This document shows positions 42,851-52,044 of a DNA stretch of 64,000 nucleotides, in pieces (within the stretch, counting starts at the first letter, position 1; each line of letters starts with the position of its first letter). The DNA is from Bacteroidota bacterium. GTDB taxonomy: Bacteria; Bacteroidota; Bacteroidia; Chitinophagales; Chitinophagaceae. The position numbers and the translations under genes were made by a program. The notes under the pieces were generated by a model, which searched no databases, was not told where the DNA came from, and was given only the letters and a program-made list of their open reading frames with translations. The stretch lies in assembly GCA_947457075.1 (NCBI GenBank), contig CANGUG010000002.1, positions 1-64,000 on the forward strand, written 5' to 3'.

Positions 42851-44224
42851 ATGAAATATTTAATCAAAACCTTACTGTTCACTACACTAATGGCCTTCGT
42901 GCTATTGGGATGTGAAAAAGTAGCACCCTTAATGGTGTACAAAAGCGGTACTTCTGCAACTTTAAGTACTTCAAGTACCAATATTGCACCACCAGTTGCA
43001 GACTCTTTAAAAAACGTAGTTACGTTTTCTTGGACCAATCCTAAATATGCTACCGATTCAAACACGGTGAAGTATATTTTACAAATTGACTCAAGCGGTA
43101 GAAACTTCTCCAAAGCTGTTTCTATTACTTTGTCTAAGAATTTATCATACACGATGGTGGCTAAAGACTTAAATGCTATTTTATTAAGTTTTGGTTTCAA
43201 TTACAATACCTCTTATAAAATTGATGTAAGAATCATTTCTTCTTATGCAAATAACAATGATTTACTTACTTCTAATGTATTGACTATTAATGCAACACCT
43301 TATGTGGTGCCTCCAAAAGTAGTGCCTCCAAGTTCAAGAGCCTTGTTCCTAGTGGGCGATGCTACTGGAGGGGGTTGGAACAATCCAGTGCCTATTCCTA
43401 CACAACAATTTACAAGAGTAGATTCTGTAACATATCGTGGTACTTTTTACTTAATTGGCGGAAAGGAATATTTAGCATTACCAGTTAACGGTGATTGGAC
43501 AAATAAATATTCAGTAGCCGATGGTACAAAAGTTGGATTAAGCGCGGGTGGTGATTTTGGTTACAACCTTTCAAGTAATTTCCCTGGTCCTGCTGTAACT
43601 GGTTTTTACACCATTACAATGGACTTCCAAAGAGGTAAGTTTACAGTGGCATTGGTAAGAGCCTTTGGTCAATTATTTGTACCAGGTGGATACCAAGGTT
43701 GGGATCCAGGAACGGCACCTAGCTTAGGTTCTCCAAAGGCTGATGGTGATTTCAGTGGATTTATTAATTTCACTGCTGCTACCGCCTTTAAATTAACTAG
43801 CCAAAGAAATTGGAATGGTACCAATTATGGTAATGGCGGTGCTGGTTTGATAAGCACTAGTGGTGGTGATTTGAATATCGCTACACCTGGTGTTTATTTA
43901 ATTAGAGCCAATACAGTAAACAATACTTTCTCTGCGGTTAGAACAACATGGGGTGTTGTGGGTGCATTTACCAATTGGGGTAATTCACCTGACATTGCTT
44001 TAACTTATAGCAATGGCAAATACACAGGTACGTTCACTTTAGCGTCAGCAAGTCCTGTTAAGTTCAGAGCCAATTCTGCTTGGACTATTGATTTAGGCGA
44101 TACTGGAGGAGATGGTGTGTTAGAATTTGGAGGGGAAAATGTTGAATTGACTGCTGGTACTTATAATGTTACTTTAAATGTAAGTAACGCAGGGTATTAT
44201 ACTTATTCATTTATTAAGCAATAG
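42851..44224 (+). CDS. susF: SusF-like surface glycan-binding lipoprotein
   Basis: A 457-residue lipoprotein (VLLGC, Cys21). The N-terminal domain (FSWTNPKY, YILQIDSSG) and first binding module (LFLVGDATGGGWNNP) mirror the SusE-like neighbour. Two more modules follow, starting QLFVPGGYQGWDP and WGVVGAFTNWGNSPD, both with Trp residues expected to stack on sugar rings. The order short SusE, then longer SusF with additional modules, is as in starch-utilisation loci, which argues for alpha-glucan as a substrate. A strong bidirectional terminator follows. Confidence 0.88.
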   Translation: MKYLIKTLLFTTLMAFVLLGCEKVAPLMVYKSGTSATLSTSSTNIAPPVADSLKNVVTFSWTNPKYATDSNTVKYILQIDSSGRNFSKAVSITLSKNLSYTMVAKDLNAILLSFGFNYNTSYKIDVRIISSYANNNDLLTSNVLTINATPYVVPPKVVPPSSRALFLVGDATGGGWNNPVPIPTQQFTRVDSVTYRGTFYLIGGKEYLALPVNGDWTNKYSVADGTKVGLSAGGDFGYNLSSNFPGPAVTGFYTITMDFQRGKFTVALVRAFGQLFVPGGYQGWDPGTAPSLGSPKADGDFSGFINFTAATAFKLTSQRNWNGTNYGNGGAGLISTSGGDLNIATPGVYLIRANTVNNTFSAVRTTWGVVGAFTNWGNSPDIALTYSNGKYTGTFTLASASPVKFRANSAWTIDLGDTGGDGVLEFGGENVELTAGTYNVTLNVSNAGYYTYSFIKQ

Positions 44225-44245
44225 TATAGTATACGTTTACGTATA

Positions 44246-44278
44246 AAAAAGCCCCTCCATTTGGAGGGGCTTTTTTTA
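44246..44278. terminator. strong bidirectional terminator
   Basis: AAAAAGCCCCTCC (44246-44258) pairs perfectly with GGAGGGGCTTTTT (44263-44275), with a 4-nt loop. Runs of T are found on both strands, so it can end both the Sus operon and the convergent efflux operon. Confidence 0.92.
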
Positions 44279-44281
44279 TGT

Positions 44282-44345
44282 GATCAAGTAATTGCGATCA
44301 AGTGATTGGAATCAGTGATTGCAATGATGGTATTATTAATACCAT
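44282..44345. repeat. short imperfect tandem repeats and a 19-nt palindrome
   Basis: Three similar 13-14-nt units (GATCAAGTAATTGC, GATCAAGTGATTGG, AATCAGTGATTGC) follow each other at 44282-44322. They are followed by a near-perfect palindrome at 44327-44345 (ATGGTATTA, T, TAATACCAT) which spans the stop codon of the RND pump gene. Confidence 0.5.
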
Positions 44346-47300
44346 GATCCATTAATCACTTCATTTCCATTGGCATTATTCTTTGCTATACGACGCTTTA
44401 CATTTTTCTTGTGAATGTACATGGTCACAAATACCAAAGGAATAAATAGGAAAGTTAAAGGAGGTATGCCTAACATGCTAATCCACTTTCCTCCAAAATG
44501 ACGGCGCATTGGACGCTTTAATCTTTCAGCAATTAAATACATTCCTGGTACAATAAATAAGGTCATAAAGAAAGCAAATATTAAACCAAATATTAAAGTC
44601 CAGCTTAAAGGCTTCCAAAAGGCAACATTATCGCCTCCAAAAAAGATATGTGGATTTAACTCACTAAATAAAGTAACGAAGTTAATGTTGAATCCAATGG
44701 CAATAGGAATGAAACCTAATATAGCAGCTAATGCCGTTAACATTACTGGAATAATTCTAGTTTTACCTGCTTGAATAACTGCCTCTTTTGTTTTCATACC
44801 TCTGGCCCTTAACTCGTCGGCAAATTCAATTACTAGGATACCGTTTTTCACTACGATACCTGCAAGCCCTACAATACCCAATCCAGTCATTACGCCAGAA
44901 ATTTTCATACCGAAAATGGAGAATCCTAAGAAAACACCAATGATACTAAATAAAATCTCCGTTAAAATAATCACCGATTTAGAAATAGAGTTAAACTGAA
45001 GCACTAAGGTGAATAAAATTAACATTAATGCAATGACCAATGCTTTTCCAAGGAATGCCACTGTTTCTAGTTGTTGTTCATTCTCACCGGTTTGTTTTAC
45101 CGTTACCCCTTCTGCAATTCCTTTGAAATTAGAAATATATTGTGCAATCGCCGTGTTCACGGTAGTTGGACTATAGCCTTGATCTACAAGTACATTGGAG
45201 CTTAATTGAATTAATCTTTTTTGATTTTTTCTTTTAATACTACCAAAAGTACTTGTTGGTTCTACTTTTACTAAACTACTAATTGGAATATTCTTCACCA
45301 TTCCACCAGCGGCCATATCCCTAAAGGACAAACGCATATTTAATAAATCTACTAAATTGTTTCTTTGCAATTCCTCGCTTCTAAGCTGAATTTTATATTC
45401 TTCCTTGCCCTCTTTAATCTTAGAAACTTCTTTACCAAATAAAGCGGTTCTAATGAGCATGCCTACTTGAGCGCTGCTTACACCTTCCATCAAAGCACGG
45501 TCTCTGTCAATGGTTAAGGTTAATTCTGGATTTTGCAAGTCCACATCCATTTTTAATGTATTGATCCCTGGAATTTGTGCAGCGTCTAAATAATTTTTTA
45601 AACCCACTGCTGTTTTCACCAATTTATCAAAGTCTTCACCTTGAATTTCAATATTTACTGGTGGTTCTGTTGGCGGACCACTAGATTCTTGGTCAATTGA
45701 AATTTCCGCACCAGGCACCCCTTGTAATTCTTGTCTTAAGCTTTCTAAATACGGAGCGGTTGATTTTCCTTCTCGCTTTTCAAACTCCACAAAATTCACT
45801 TGAATTCTACCTAGTTCTGCACGATTGCTTCGGTCACCACGCATGGGATCACCTGCCCCAACGGCTACATTGCTAATTATACTTTCTACCAAAGGGTTTT
45901 CCTTTTTATCGTTTCCTAACACCTTCCTTACCTTGGTTTCTAATACCTTGGTAATAGAATCGGTATAACGCACATTGGTACCAGAAGGCAATTTCAAATA
46001 CACATACAACTGATTAGGATCTCCTTTTGGAAAAAATTCAATACCTACTCTTCCTGTTCCAATACTTACGGCCAATAGCAGAAAAGAAAATATCAATAAA
46101 ATAAATGTACCAATTAATAATCTTACTGGTCTCCATCCACCCAATGATCTTCTTAATGCTTTTTCATACCAGTTCATTAAGTTTGGCAAAGTAGTCGTCT
46201 GAAACTTAACAATCATATCGTTGATGAAATATTTATTCGCAACAACGGTTATCATTATAAATATCAATAAATTTCCTAGGAAGGTAAAACCTGCAACGTC
46301 TAATAAAATACCTATTCCAACAGGAATCCAAAAATTTCTCTTTTTAAATATGGCCGACTTAGGTTCATTAGCAACCTTATCATCTTCATGATTCATAAAG
46401 TCCACAGCAAACACTGGGTTCATGATAAAGGCAACTACTAAGGATGCAGCCAAAGTAAAAATTAACATGGCGGGTAAATACACCATAAACTTACCAATGA
46501 TACCAGGCCAAAATAATAAGGGGAAGAAGGGGGCTAAAGTGGTTATGGTACCTGCAAGTACTGGAATAAATACTTCACCTGCGGCCATTTTAGCCGAAGT
46601 GGTAGCCGTAAGCTTTCCTTTGCCTTGCACAAATATGCGGTGTGTATTTTCAATTACCACAATCGCATCATCCACAATAATACCTAGTCCAAATAGCAGG
46701 GCAAAAAGCACCATAAAGTTCAGGGTAATATGCGTGCCTACTACTAGATCGCCCGCTGGCAAAAACACAAAGGCAACAAACATACTTAGGGGTACCGATA
46801 AAGCCACGAAAAAGGCATTGGTAACCCCCATAAAAAACATTAATACAATCAATACCAATAAGAATCCAATTACAATAGAGTTAACTAGTTCAGTAAAGGA
46901 ACTTTTCGTTCTAATACTTTGGTCGCCTGAAATCACCACATTTAAATCCTTAGGGAATACATTGGCTTTAGCGTCTTCCACAATTTTTTTCACTTCATCG
47001 GCTGTGGCAATTAAGTTTTCACCGTTACGTTTAATGATATTTAAGGTTAATACATTCTTTCCATTTAAACGCGCATAACTTTCAGAATTTTTGATAGTAT
47101 CTACAATTCTAGCAACATCCTTTAAATAAATAGGGGCGCCATTAGTATTACGCACTATGATATTGGCAATATCATTGGCGTTTTTTAATTGACCTTTTAA
47201 TTGAAGGTTTCTTTGCATATTGCCTACTTCCAGCAATCCACCTGATAAATCTAAATTCTCTCTTTGAATAGCGGCACTTATATCATCAAATGTGATACCG

Positions 47301-47929
47301 GCTGTTTGCATTCGGTAGTTGTCAACATTAATTTGAAATTCTCTTTCGGGTGCACCCGCTAAGTCAATTCTATTAATGAGTGCAATTCCCTCTAATCTGT
47401 CCTTTAAATCGTCGGCGTATTTTTTTAGCTGAATGGTACTATAGTTACCGCTAATGTTCACAAACATAATGGGCTGATCACTAATATTCAATTCCATTAC
47501 CCTAGGCTCCTGGGTTAAATCGTTTGGCAATTCTCCCTTTGCTTTGTCAACGGCATCTTTTACTTTTTGTAAGGCTACGTCGGTTTTAACGTCGGTGCTA
47601 AACTCTACTGTAATTAATGAAAAATCCTGTTGAGAGGAGGAGGTGAATTTATTTATTTTAACACCACTAATACTTTTAATTTGTTTCTCTAGCGGGCGTG
47701 TTACTAAGTTTTCAATATCCTTGGGTGAATTACCTACATACACTGTTTGAACAAACATCGTAGGAATAATTACTTCCGGAAATTGTTCCTTAGGTAAGGT
47801 TAGGAATTGAAAAATACCTCCCAAGCTAATAAATAACATCAATAAGTATATAGATGTTTTATTAGTAATACTCCAAGAGGTAGGACCAAATTCCTTGAAC
47901 TTCTCTTTTATTTTTTGAATTGTCGACAT
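44336..47929 (-). CDS. RND efflux transporter, inner-membrane permease
   Basis: A 1197-residue proton-driven pump of the AcrB/HAE1-like family. The two porter/transmembrane halves are visible; the proton-relay Asp pair is in FGLGIIVDDAIVVIENTHR (about 408-426), and the GIVGLAGIVVKNGILVIEF stretch is in the second half. The protein is longer than the usual 1030-1050: about 60-70 residues with two hydrophobic segments (WIPVGIGILLDVAGF, LLIFIMITVVANKYF) are inserted between the halves, and the C-terminus has one more hydrophobic segment. It is the last gene in the TetR-TolC-MFP-RND operon. Confidence 0.94.
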   Translation of the reverse strand: MSTIQKIKEKFKEFGPTSWSITNKTSIYLLMLFISLGGIFQFLTLPKEQFPEVIIPTMFVQTVYVGNSPKDIENLVTRPLEKQIKSISGVKINKFTSSSQQDFSLITVEFSTDVKTDVALQKVKDAVDKAKGELPNDLTQEPRVMELNISDQPIMFVNISGNYSTIQLKKYADDLKDRLEGIALINRIDLAGAPEREFQINVDNYRMQTAGITFDDISAAIQRENLDLSGGLLEVGNMQRNLQLKGQLKNANDIANIIVRNTNGAPIYLKDVARIVDTIKNSESYARLNGKNVLTLNIIKRNGENLIATADEVKKIVEDAKANVFPKDLNVVISGDQSIRTKSSFTELVNSIVIGFLLVLIVLMFFMGVTNAFFVALSVPLSMFVAFVFLPAGDLVVGTHITLNFMVLFALLFGLGIIVDDAIVVIENTHRIFVQGKGKLTATTSAKMAAGEVFIPVLAGTITTLAPFFPLLFWPGIIGKFMVYLPAMLIFTLAASLVVAFIMNPVFAVDFMNHEDDKVANEPKSAIFKKRNFWIPVGIGILLDVAGFTFLGNLLIFIMITVVANKYFINDMIVKFQTTTLPNLMNWYEKALRRSLGGWRPVRLLIGTFILLIFSFLLLAVSIGTGRVGIEFFPKGDPNQLYVYLKLPSGTNVRYTDSITKVLETKVRKVLGNDKKENPLVESIISNVAVGAGDPMRGDRSNRAELGRIQVNFVEFEKREGKSTAPYLESLRQELQGVPGAEISIDQESSGPPTEPPVNIEIQGEDFDKLVKTAVGLKNYLDAAQIPGINTLKMDVDLQNPELTLTIDRDRALMEGVSSAQVGMLIRTALFGKEVSKIKEGKEEYKIQLRSEELQRNNLVDLLNMRLSFRDMAAGGMVKNIPISSLVKVEPTSTFGSIKRKNQKRLIQLSSNVLVDQGYSPTTVNTAIAQYISNFKGIAEGVTVKQTGENEQQLETVAFLGKALVIALMLILFTLVLQFNSISKSVIILTEILFSIIGVFLGFSIFGMKISGVMTGLGIVGLAGIVVKNGILVIEFADELRARGMKTKEAVIQAGKTRIIPVMLTALAAILGFIPIAIGFNINFVTLFSELNPHIFFGGDNVAFWKPLSWTLIFGLIFAFFMTLFIVPGMYLIAERLKRPMRRHFGGKWISMLGIPPLTFLFIPLVFVTMYIHKKNVKRRIAKNNANGNEVINGSWY

Positions 47930-47969
47930 AAGGACAGTTTGTGCTTTAATGAATGATGATTGTTGCTAA

Positions 47970-49139
47970 TTATTTCGTTGTAATGTTTTGACCGTCATAA
48001 AGTGACTGATATCCTTCGGTAATCATTTGTTCACCTGCATTTAATCCTGAAATAATTTCAATGTTATTGCCGTAAAATTCTCCGATTGTAATCATTTTTT
48101 TACGTGCAATTAAAATTCCTTTTTCTTTCACTGCTATATAAATAAACTTTCCTTTATCATCGTTTTGGATAAGGTTAATAGGAATGATAATAGCGTCTTT
48201 TTTAGAATAGTCTTTAATTTTAACTTGTACTAATTGATTAGGACGGAAATTCTTATCCAAAGGCAATTTAGCTTCTACAAAAAAGCTTCTACTTAAAGGA
48301 TCAATCACCGAACCTACTACATTTAATTTTCCTTCTACAGTTTTTTGAATATCAGGGAATATAAAAGTAGCTTCTGTACCTACTTTCACTTTACCTGCAT
48401 AGTTTTCAGGTACTGCACTAGTTAGTTTTAATTTATCGGTATTCACTATTTTAATTTGACCAGGACCTCCAAAAAGTTCACCAACTTTCACATTTACCTC
48501 TTCGGCAACGCCATCCACATCGCTGTAAACGCTTGTAAAAGATAATTGGTCTTTTGCCATACCCAATTGTTCGGTAGCTGCTTTTAATTGACTCGCACTT
48601 GCATCGGCATTGGTTTTAGCAGTCATTAATTGTATTTCACTGCCAATATTTTGTTCCCAAAGATTTTTTTGTTTCTCATAAACCGATTTTGCCAAAGCTG
48701 CTTGTGCTTTAACGGTTTCCAAGTTTTGTGCTGCTGCTGCTGCACTTTGCTTAATAAGCGTATTGTCTAATTGTAATATTAATTGACCTTTTCTTACACG
48801 GTCGCCTCTTTTAACATATAATGCTTTTACTTGACCACCACCCGCGCGAGGGGTAATATAAGAAACGCTTTCAGATTCTACCTTTCCTTGTAATTCAATA
48901 AAGTGATTAAACTCTTGATTGACAATTGGCGCCAATACCACTAAGGAAGCTTTAGCTTGCTCCTTACCACCTGCTTTTTCAATTTCTTTTTCAAGGTTGG
49001 CAATTTGGGCATTTAACTCTAAAGCCTGTTTTTTTAATTTTTCTAAATTACCTTTTTTTGCTTCAAGGCTATTGCCTCCACCGCATGCCACTGACAAAAA
49101 TGCTAATCCAATGGTCATTAATTTTAAACTATGTTTCAT
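47970..49139 (-). CDS. periplasmic adaptor of RND efflux system (membrane fusion protein), lipoprotein
   Basis: A 389-residue MFP. The signal ends with a lipobox (SVACG, Cys19). A coiled coil (about 28-60) is followed by a lipoyl half (GQVKALYVKRGDRVRKGQLILQL-type stretch near 110-125), a helical hairpin, the second half (DGVAEEVNVKVGELF) and the beta-barrel domain. It bridges the pump and the TolC-type channel. It lies 40 bp before the pump gene and 34 bp after the channel gene. Confidence 0.94.
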   Translation of the reverse strand: MKHSLKLMTIGLAFLSVACGGGNSLEAKKGNLEKLKKQALELNAQIANLEKEIEKAGGKEQAKASLVVLAPIVNQEFNHFIELQGKVESESVSYITPRAGGGQVKALYVKRGDRVRKGQLILQLDNTLIKQSAAAAAQNLETVKAQAALAKSVYEKQKNLWEQNIGSEIQLMTAKTNADASASQLKAATEQLGMAKDQLSFTSVYSDVDGVAEEVNVKVGELFGGPGQIKIVNTDKLKLTSAVPENYAGKVKVGTEATFIFPDIQKTVEGKLNVVGSVIDPLSRSFFVEAKLPLDKNFRPNQLVQVKIKDYSKKDAIIIPINLIQNDDKGKFIYIAVKEKGILIARKKMITIGEFYGNNIEIISGLNAGEQMITEGYQSLYDGQNITTK

Positions 49140-49173
49140 TTGTATATATTTTGTATTTGAATGAATGGGATGA

Positions 49174-50511
49174 TTATAATTTACCTGTTGCTTTTAATAA
49201 ATCAACTTTAGCAATTAAGGCTGCATACAAGGCGTTCATAAAGTTATTTTGAGCGCTTACTAAGTCGGTTTGTGCAGCAGATATTTCGGTATTGGAACCA
49301 GTACCTGCTTCGTATTTCTTTTTAGTTTGTTGGAATACCTTTTCTGCCAACTCCATATTTTTCTTTTGGAATTGAACCGTTGCAACCGACGACATGTAGT
49401 TTAACTTAGCTTGGTTAATTTCATTGTCAATATTGTTTTTTAAACCCTCAATTTGGTTTTCAGTTTGCTTTAATTCTATTTTAGTTCTCTTTATACGCGC
49501 ATCTGTTGCAAAACCATTAAAAATAGGCAGGCTAACGTTTAAGCTCACTAAGGAAGTGGTAAACCAGTCACCTCCCTGAAAAAAATCAAACTTGGTTCTT
49601 TGCGCATTTTTTGAATAGGAACCTGACATGGAAATAGTGGGTAAATTGCTTAATTGATAGCGTTTAATATTATACTCATTCATTTTTTTAATGGTACTTA
49701 AGTATTGAAAGTCCTTACGTACACTGTATTCAAAATTATTTTCTGACAATACATCGTTGGTTAAACTGTTTTCATTAATAACATCGGTTAATACCAAGCT
49801 ATCTTTAACAGGCATACCCATTAACATTTTTAAACCCATAAAACCAATCGCTACGCTGTTATTTGCTTTTAATTTTTCTGTTTCTAAATTGTTTAATTGA
49901 ACACTAATTTTGTCCACATCTAATTTTTCAGCAAATCCATTTTTAAACATTATCTCAGCATCACGGGATAAAGTACGGATACGATTAATGTTGGCATCTA
50001 AAATATTTAGCTGTGTTTTACTAGCAGCAAGTTGGTAATATATTTTATAAATATTTCCTTTAATTGCTTCCTGTGTAAGTGCCGCATTTTTTCTTTGCAT
50101 GTCTAAGGAAGCAGCTCTTGCCTGAAGTGCAATAAATACCTGACCATCAAATAATAATTGTTGAATACTCGCTCCAAAATTGGCATTATACTTTGTACCA
50201 AATTGCACTGGTATAAAAGTTCCTGGCGCACCGCCAAATATTTGACCGGGCAATAAAGAAACTGGAATTTGAGTATAATTTACACCATTTAAATTAGTAT
50301 TAATGGTAGGTAAAGCAGCTCCAGCAATTTCTCTATTAGTTTGCGTTTGCACATCAATAGCTAATAAAGCGTTTCTTACTTGTACATTGTTTTTTTGTGC
50401 ATACTCGACACATTGTTCAAGTGAAAATGCATGTGTGGTTTTAGTTGAATCCTGCGCTATTGAAAAGCCAGTGATTGCAAAACCCATGATGAAGAAAAAT
50501 AGTTTTTTCAT
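49174..50511 (-). CDS. TolC-family outer-membrane channel of the RND system
   Basis: A 445-residue exported protein (signal 1-19, ending GFSIAQ). Two OEP repeats are seen, the first starting SLEQCVEYAQKNNVQVRNALL, the second near 235 onwards, ending LYAALIAKVDLLKATGKL. It belongs to the operon with the MFP and RND genes and completes the tripartite pump. It differs clearly from the lone TolC-like protein at 29827. Confidence 0.94.
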   Translation of the reverse strand: MKKLFFFIMGFAITGFSIAQDSTKTTHAFSLEQCVEYAQKNNVQVRNALLAIDVQTQTNREIAGAALPTINTNLNGVNYTQIPVSLLPGQIFGGAPGTFIPVQFGTKYNANFGASIQQLLFDGQVFIALQARAASLDMQRKNAALTQEAIKGNIYKIYYQLAASKTQLNILDANINRIRTLSRDAEIMFKNGFAEKLDVDKISVQLNNLETEKLKANNSVAIGFMGLKMLMGMPVKDSLVLTDVINENSLTNDVLSENNFEYSVRKDFQYLSTIKKMNEYNIKRYQLSNLPTISMSGSYSKNAQRTKFDFFQGGDWFTTSLVSLNVSLPIFNGFATDARIKRTKIELKQTENQIEGLKNNIDNEINQAKLNYMSSVATVQFQKKNMELAEKVFQQTKKKYEAGTGSNTEISAAQTDLVSAQNNFMNALYAALIAKVDLLKATGKL

Positions 50512-50530
50512 TTTTATAGATTGCTTGTTT

Positions 50531-51178
50531 TTATTTTTTTATTTGTGTTGTTTCATCTTGCATTGCATTTGCAATTGTTGTTTCCTGATGTTTATATTTT
50601 TCCATTAATTCAATTCCTTTAATGGTCATCAAACCATAAACAAAGTTTTCTGTTATTTGCATGGTTACTTTGCCAATATCAAAACGACTAAATGGATACA
50701 GTTGTACATTGAAAGGAACAAAACTTGTTTCGAGACGGTAGATAGATAATATATCTGGATCAATATCCTTTCGGTAGAAACCCTCAGCGACTCCTTTCAT
50801 TAAGTTGTCTCTTATGATTTGATGCATAAAAACGTCCTTGTGTTTTTGGATGCGTTCAAATGCGTCGGGAAAATATTTAGCCAATTCTTGCATGGTCAAC
50901 GGATTCATGTTTTTGAACATTTGTTGGATGTCTTCTAAAAGCATGAACATTTCATGCACGGCATTGTCGGCAGTTTCCTGTGATGTTGTACATTTTAGGG
51001 ATTGCTCTTCTAGTTCCAAGTTGACCACCGCCATCACCAAAGTGTCCTTGTCCTTGTAAAACTGGTAAATGGTTTTTTTGCTGATACCCAATTGGTTGGC
51101 AATATCATCCATGGTAACATGTTTCACCCCGTTGTGAAGCATTAAATCCCTGGCTTTCAATAATATCCTGTTTTCCAT
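50531..51178 (-). CDS. TetR-family transcriptional regulator
   Basis: A 215-residue repressor-type protein. The helix-turn-helix is at about 14-50 (GVKHVTMDDIANQLGISKKT followed by IYQFYKDKDTLVMAVV). The rest is a helical ligand-binding domain. It is the first gene of the efflux operon, 19 bp before the tolC-like gene, and most likely represses the operon until a toxic compound is bound; this is the usual set-up but no operator can be pointed to. The divergent gene starts 123 bp away. Confidence 0.93.
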   Translation of the reverse strand: MENRILLKARDLMLHNGVKHVTMDDIANQLGISKKTIYQFYKDKDTLVMAVVNLELEEQSLKCTTSQETADNAVHEMFMLLEDIQQMFKNMNPLTMQELAKYFPDAFERIQKHKDVFMHQIIRDNLMKGVAEGFYRKDIDPDILSIYRLETSFVPFNVQLYPFSRFDIGKVTMQITENFVYGLMTIKGIELMEKYKHQETTIANAMQDETTQIKK

Positions 51179-51301
51179 AGCTCAATTTGAGGCGCAAAAC
51201 TATGGAAACTATTTTGGTTTTCAAAGTTTCCGAGCTTATTATTTGATTATTTGTGCTGAATGGTAAAAAAGGTGGAAATTTGCTAATCAAACCCAGCATT
51301 C

Positions 51302-51964
51302 ATGCAATCAATTAGGGAGAAATTCCAAAATAAGAAAGTAATAGCTTCCCTTGCGCAGTTATTTTTCCAGGGGGTCGTGTTATTAGCACCCATTGGGGTG
51401 ACAGTTTGGGTAATTGTAAGTTTGTTTAACTGGGTAGATAATTTTCTTCCCAATTTGTTGAACGTTTTGTTTCCGACCCAATTTGCCATGGTGGATGGTA
51501 GAATTCCAAAAGTTACCGGTTTAGGATTTATTGTAGCGATAGGGTTGGTATTACTAGTGGGTTGGTTATCCTCTTTGTTTTTTGTAGAAAGATTGGTTTC
51601 AGTCTTTGATAAAGTATTAGAAAAAACACCGGGCATAAAAATTATTTATTCATCGGTGAAAGATTTTTTAGAAGCTTTTGCAGGCAATAAGAAAAAATTT
51701 GATCAACCTGTTTTAGTGAATGTGGATGCGCCTGATGTATGGAGGGTTGGTTTTATTACACAGGAGTCCACCGATCATTTTGGATTAGCAGAACATTTTA
51801 CAGTGTATGTTCCTCATTCTTATGCCATTTCAGGAATTACATATATCGTGCCTGCTTCCAAAATAAAAAAATTACCTAAGGGTGTTTCGGCGGGAGAAGC
51901 AATGAAATATGTGGTTTCAGGAGGCGTAACTACAGTGGACGATGAGGAAGTGAAAGATGCATAA
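51302..51964 (+). CDS. DUF502 membrane protein
   Basis: A 220-residue inner-membrane protein. Two transmembrane helices (about 16-40 and 70-95), the first starting LFFQGVVLLAPIGVTVWVIV, are followed by the conserved KIIYSSVKDFLEAF segment and a soluble domain with FGLAEHFTVYVPHSYAISG. This is the DUF502 family, widespread and of unknown function. It is divergent from the TetR gene and 80 bp before serC. Confidence 0.92.
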   Translation: MQSIREKFQNKKVIASLAQLFFQGVVLLAPIGVTVWVIVSLFNWVDNFLPNLLNVLFPTQFAMVDGRIPKVTGLGFIVAIGLVLLVGWLSSLFFVERLVSVFDKVLEKTPGIKIIYSSVKDFLEAFAGNKKKFDQPVLVNVDAPDVWRVGFITQESTDHFGLAEHFTVYVPHSYAISGITYIVPASKIKKLPKGVSAGEAMKYVVSGGVTTVDDEEVKDA

Positions 51965-52044
51965 GCATCTTTCGATGTGCGCAAGAGTAATTGCATATTT
52001 CGATGTGAAGAAAAATTGAATAAAGAAAAAATAATTTGAGCTTA

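Noticed and set aside
44282-44322. Possible CRISPR-like repeat array
   Set aside because: The units are only 13-14 nt, directly adjacent with no spacers, and imperfect; they are a simple tandem repeat.
46422-47078. 218-codon plus-strand frame inside the RND pump gene
   Set aside because: It is antisense to a fully conserved transporter region and has no recognisable domain.
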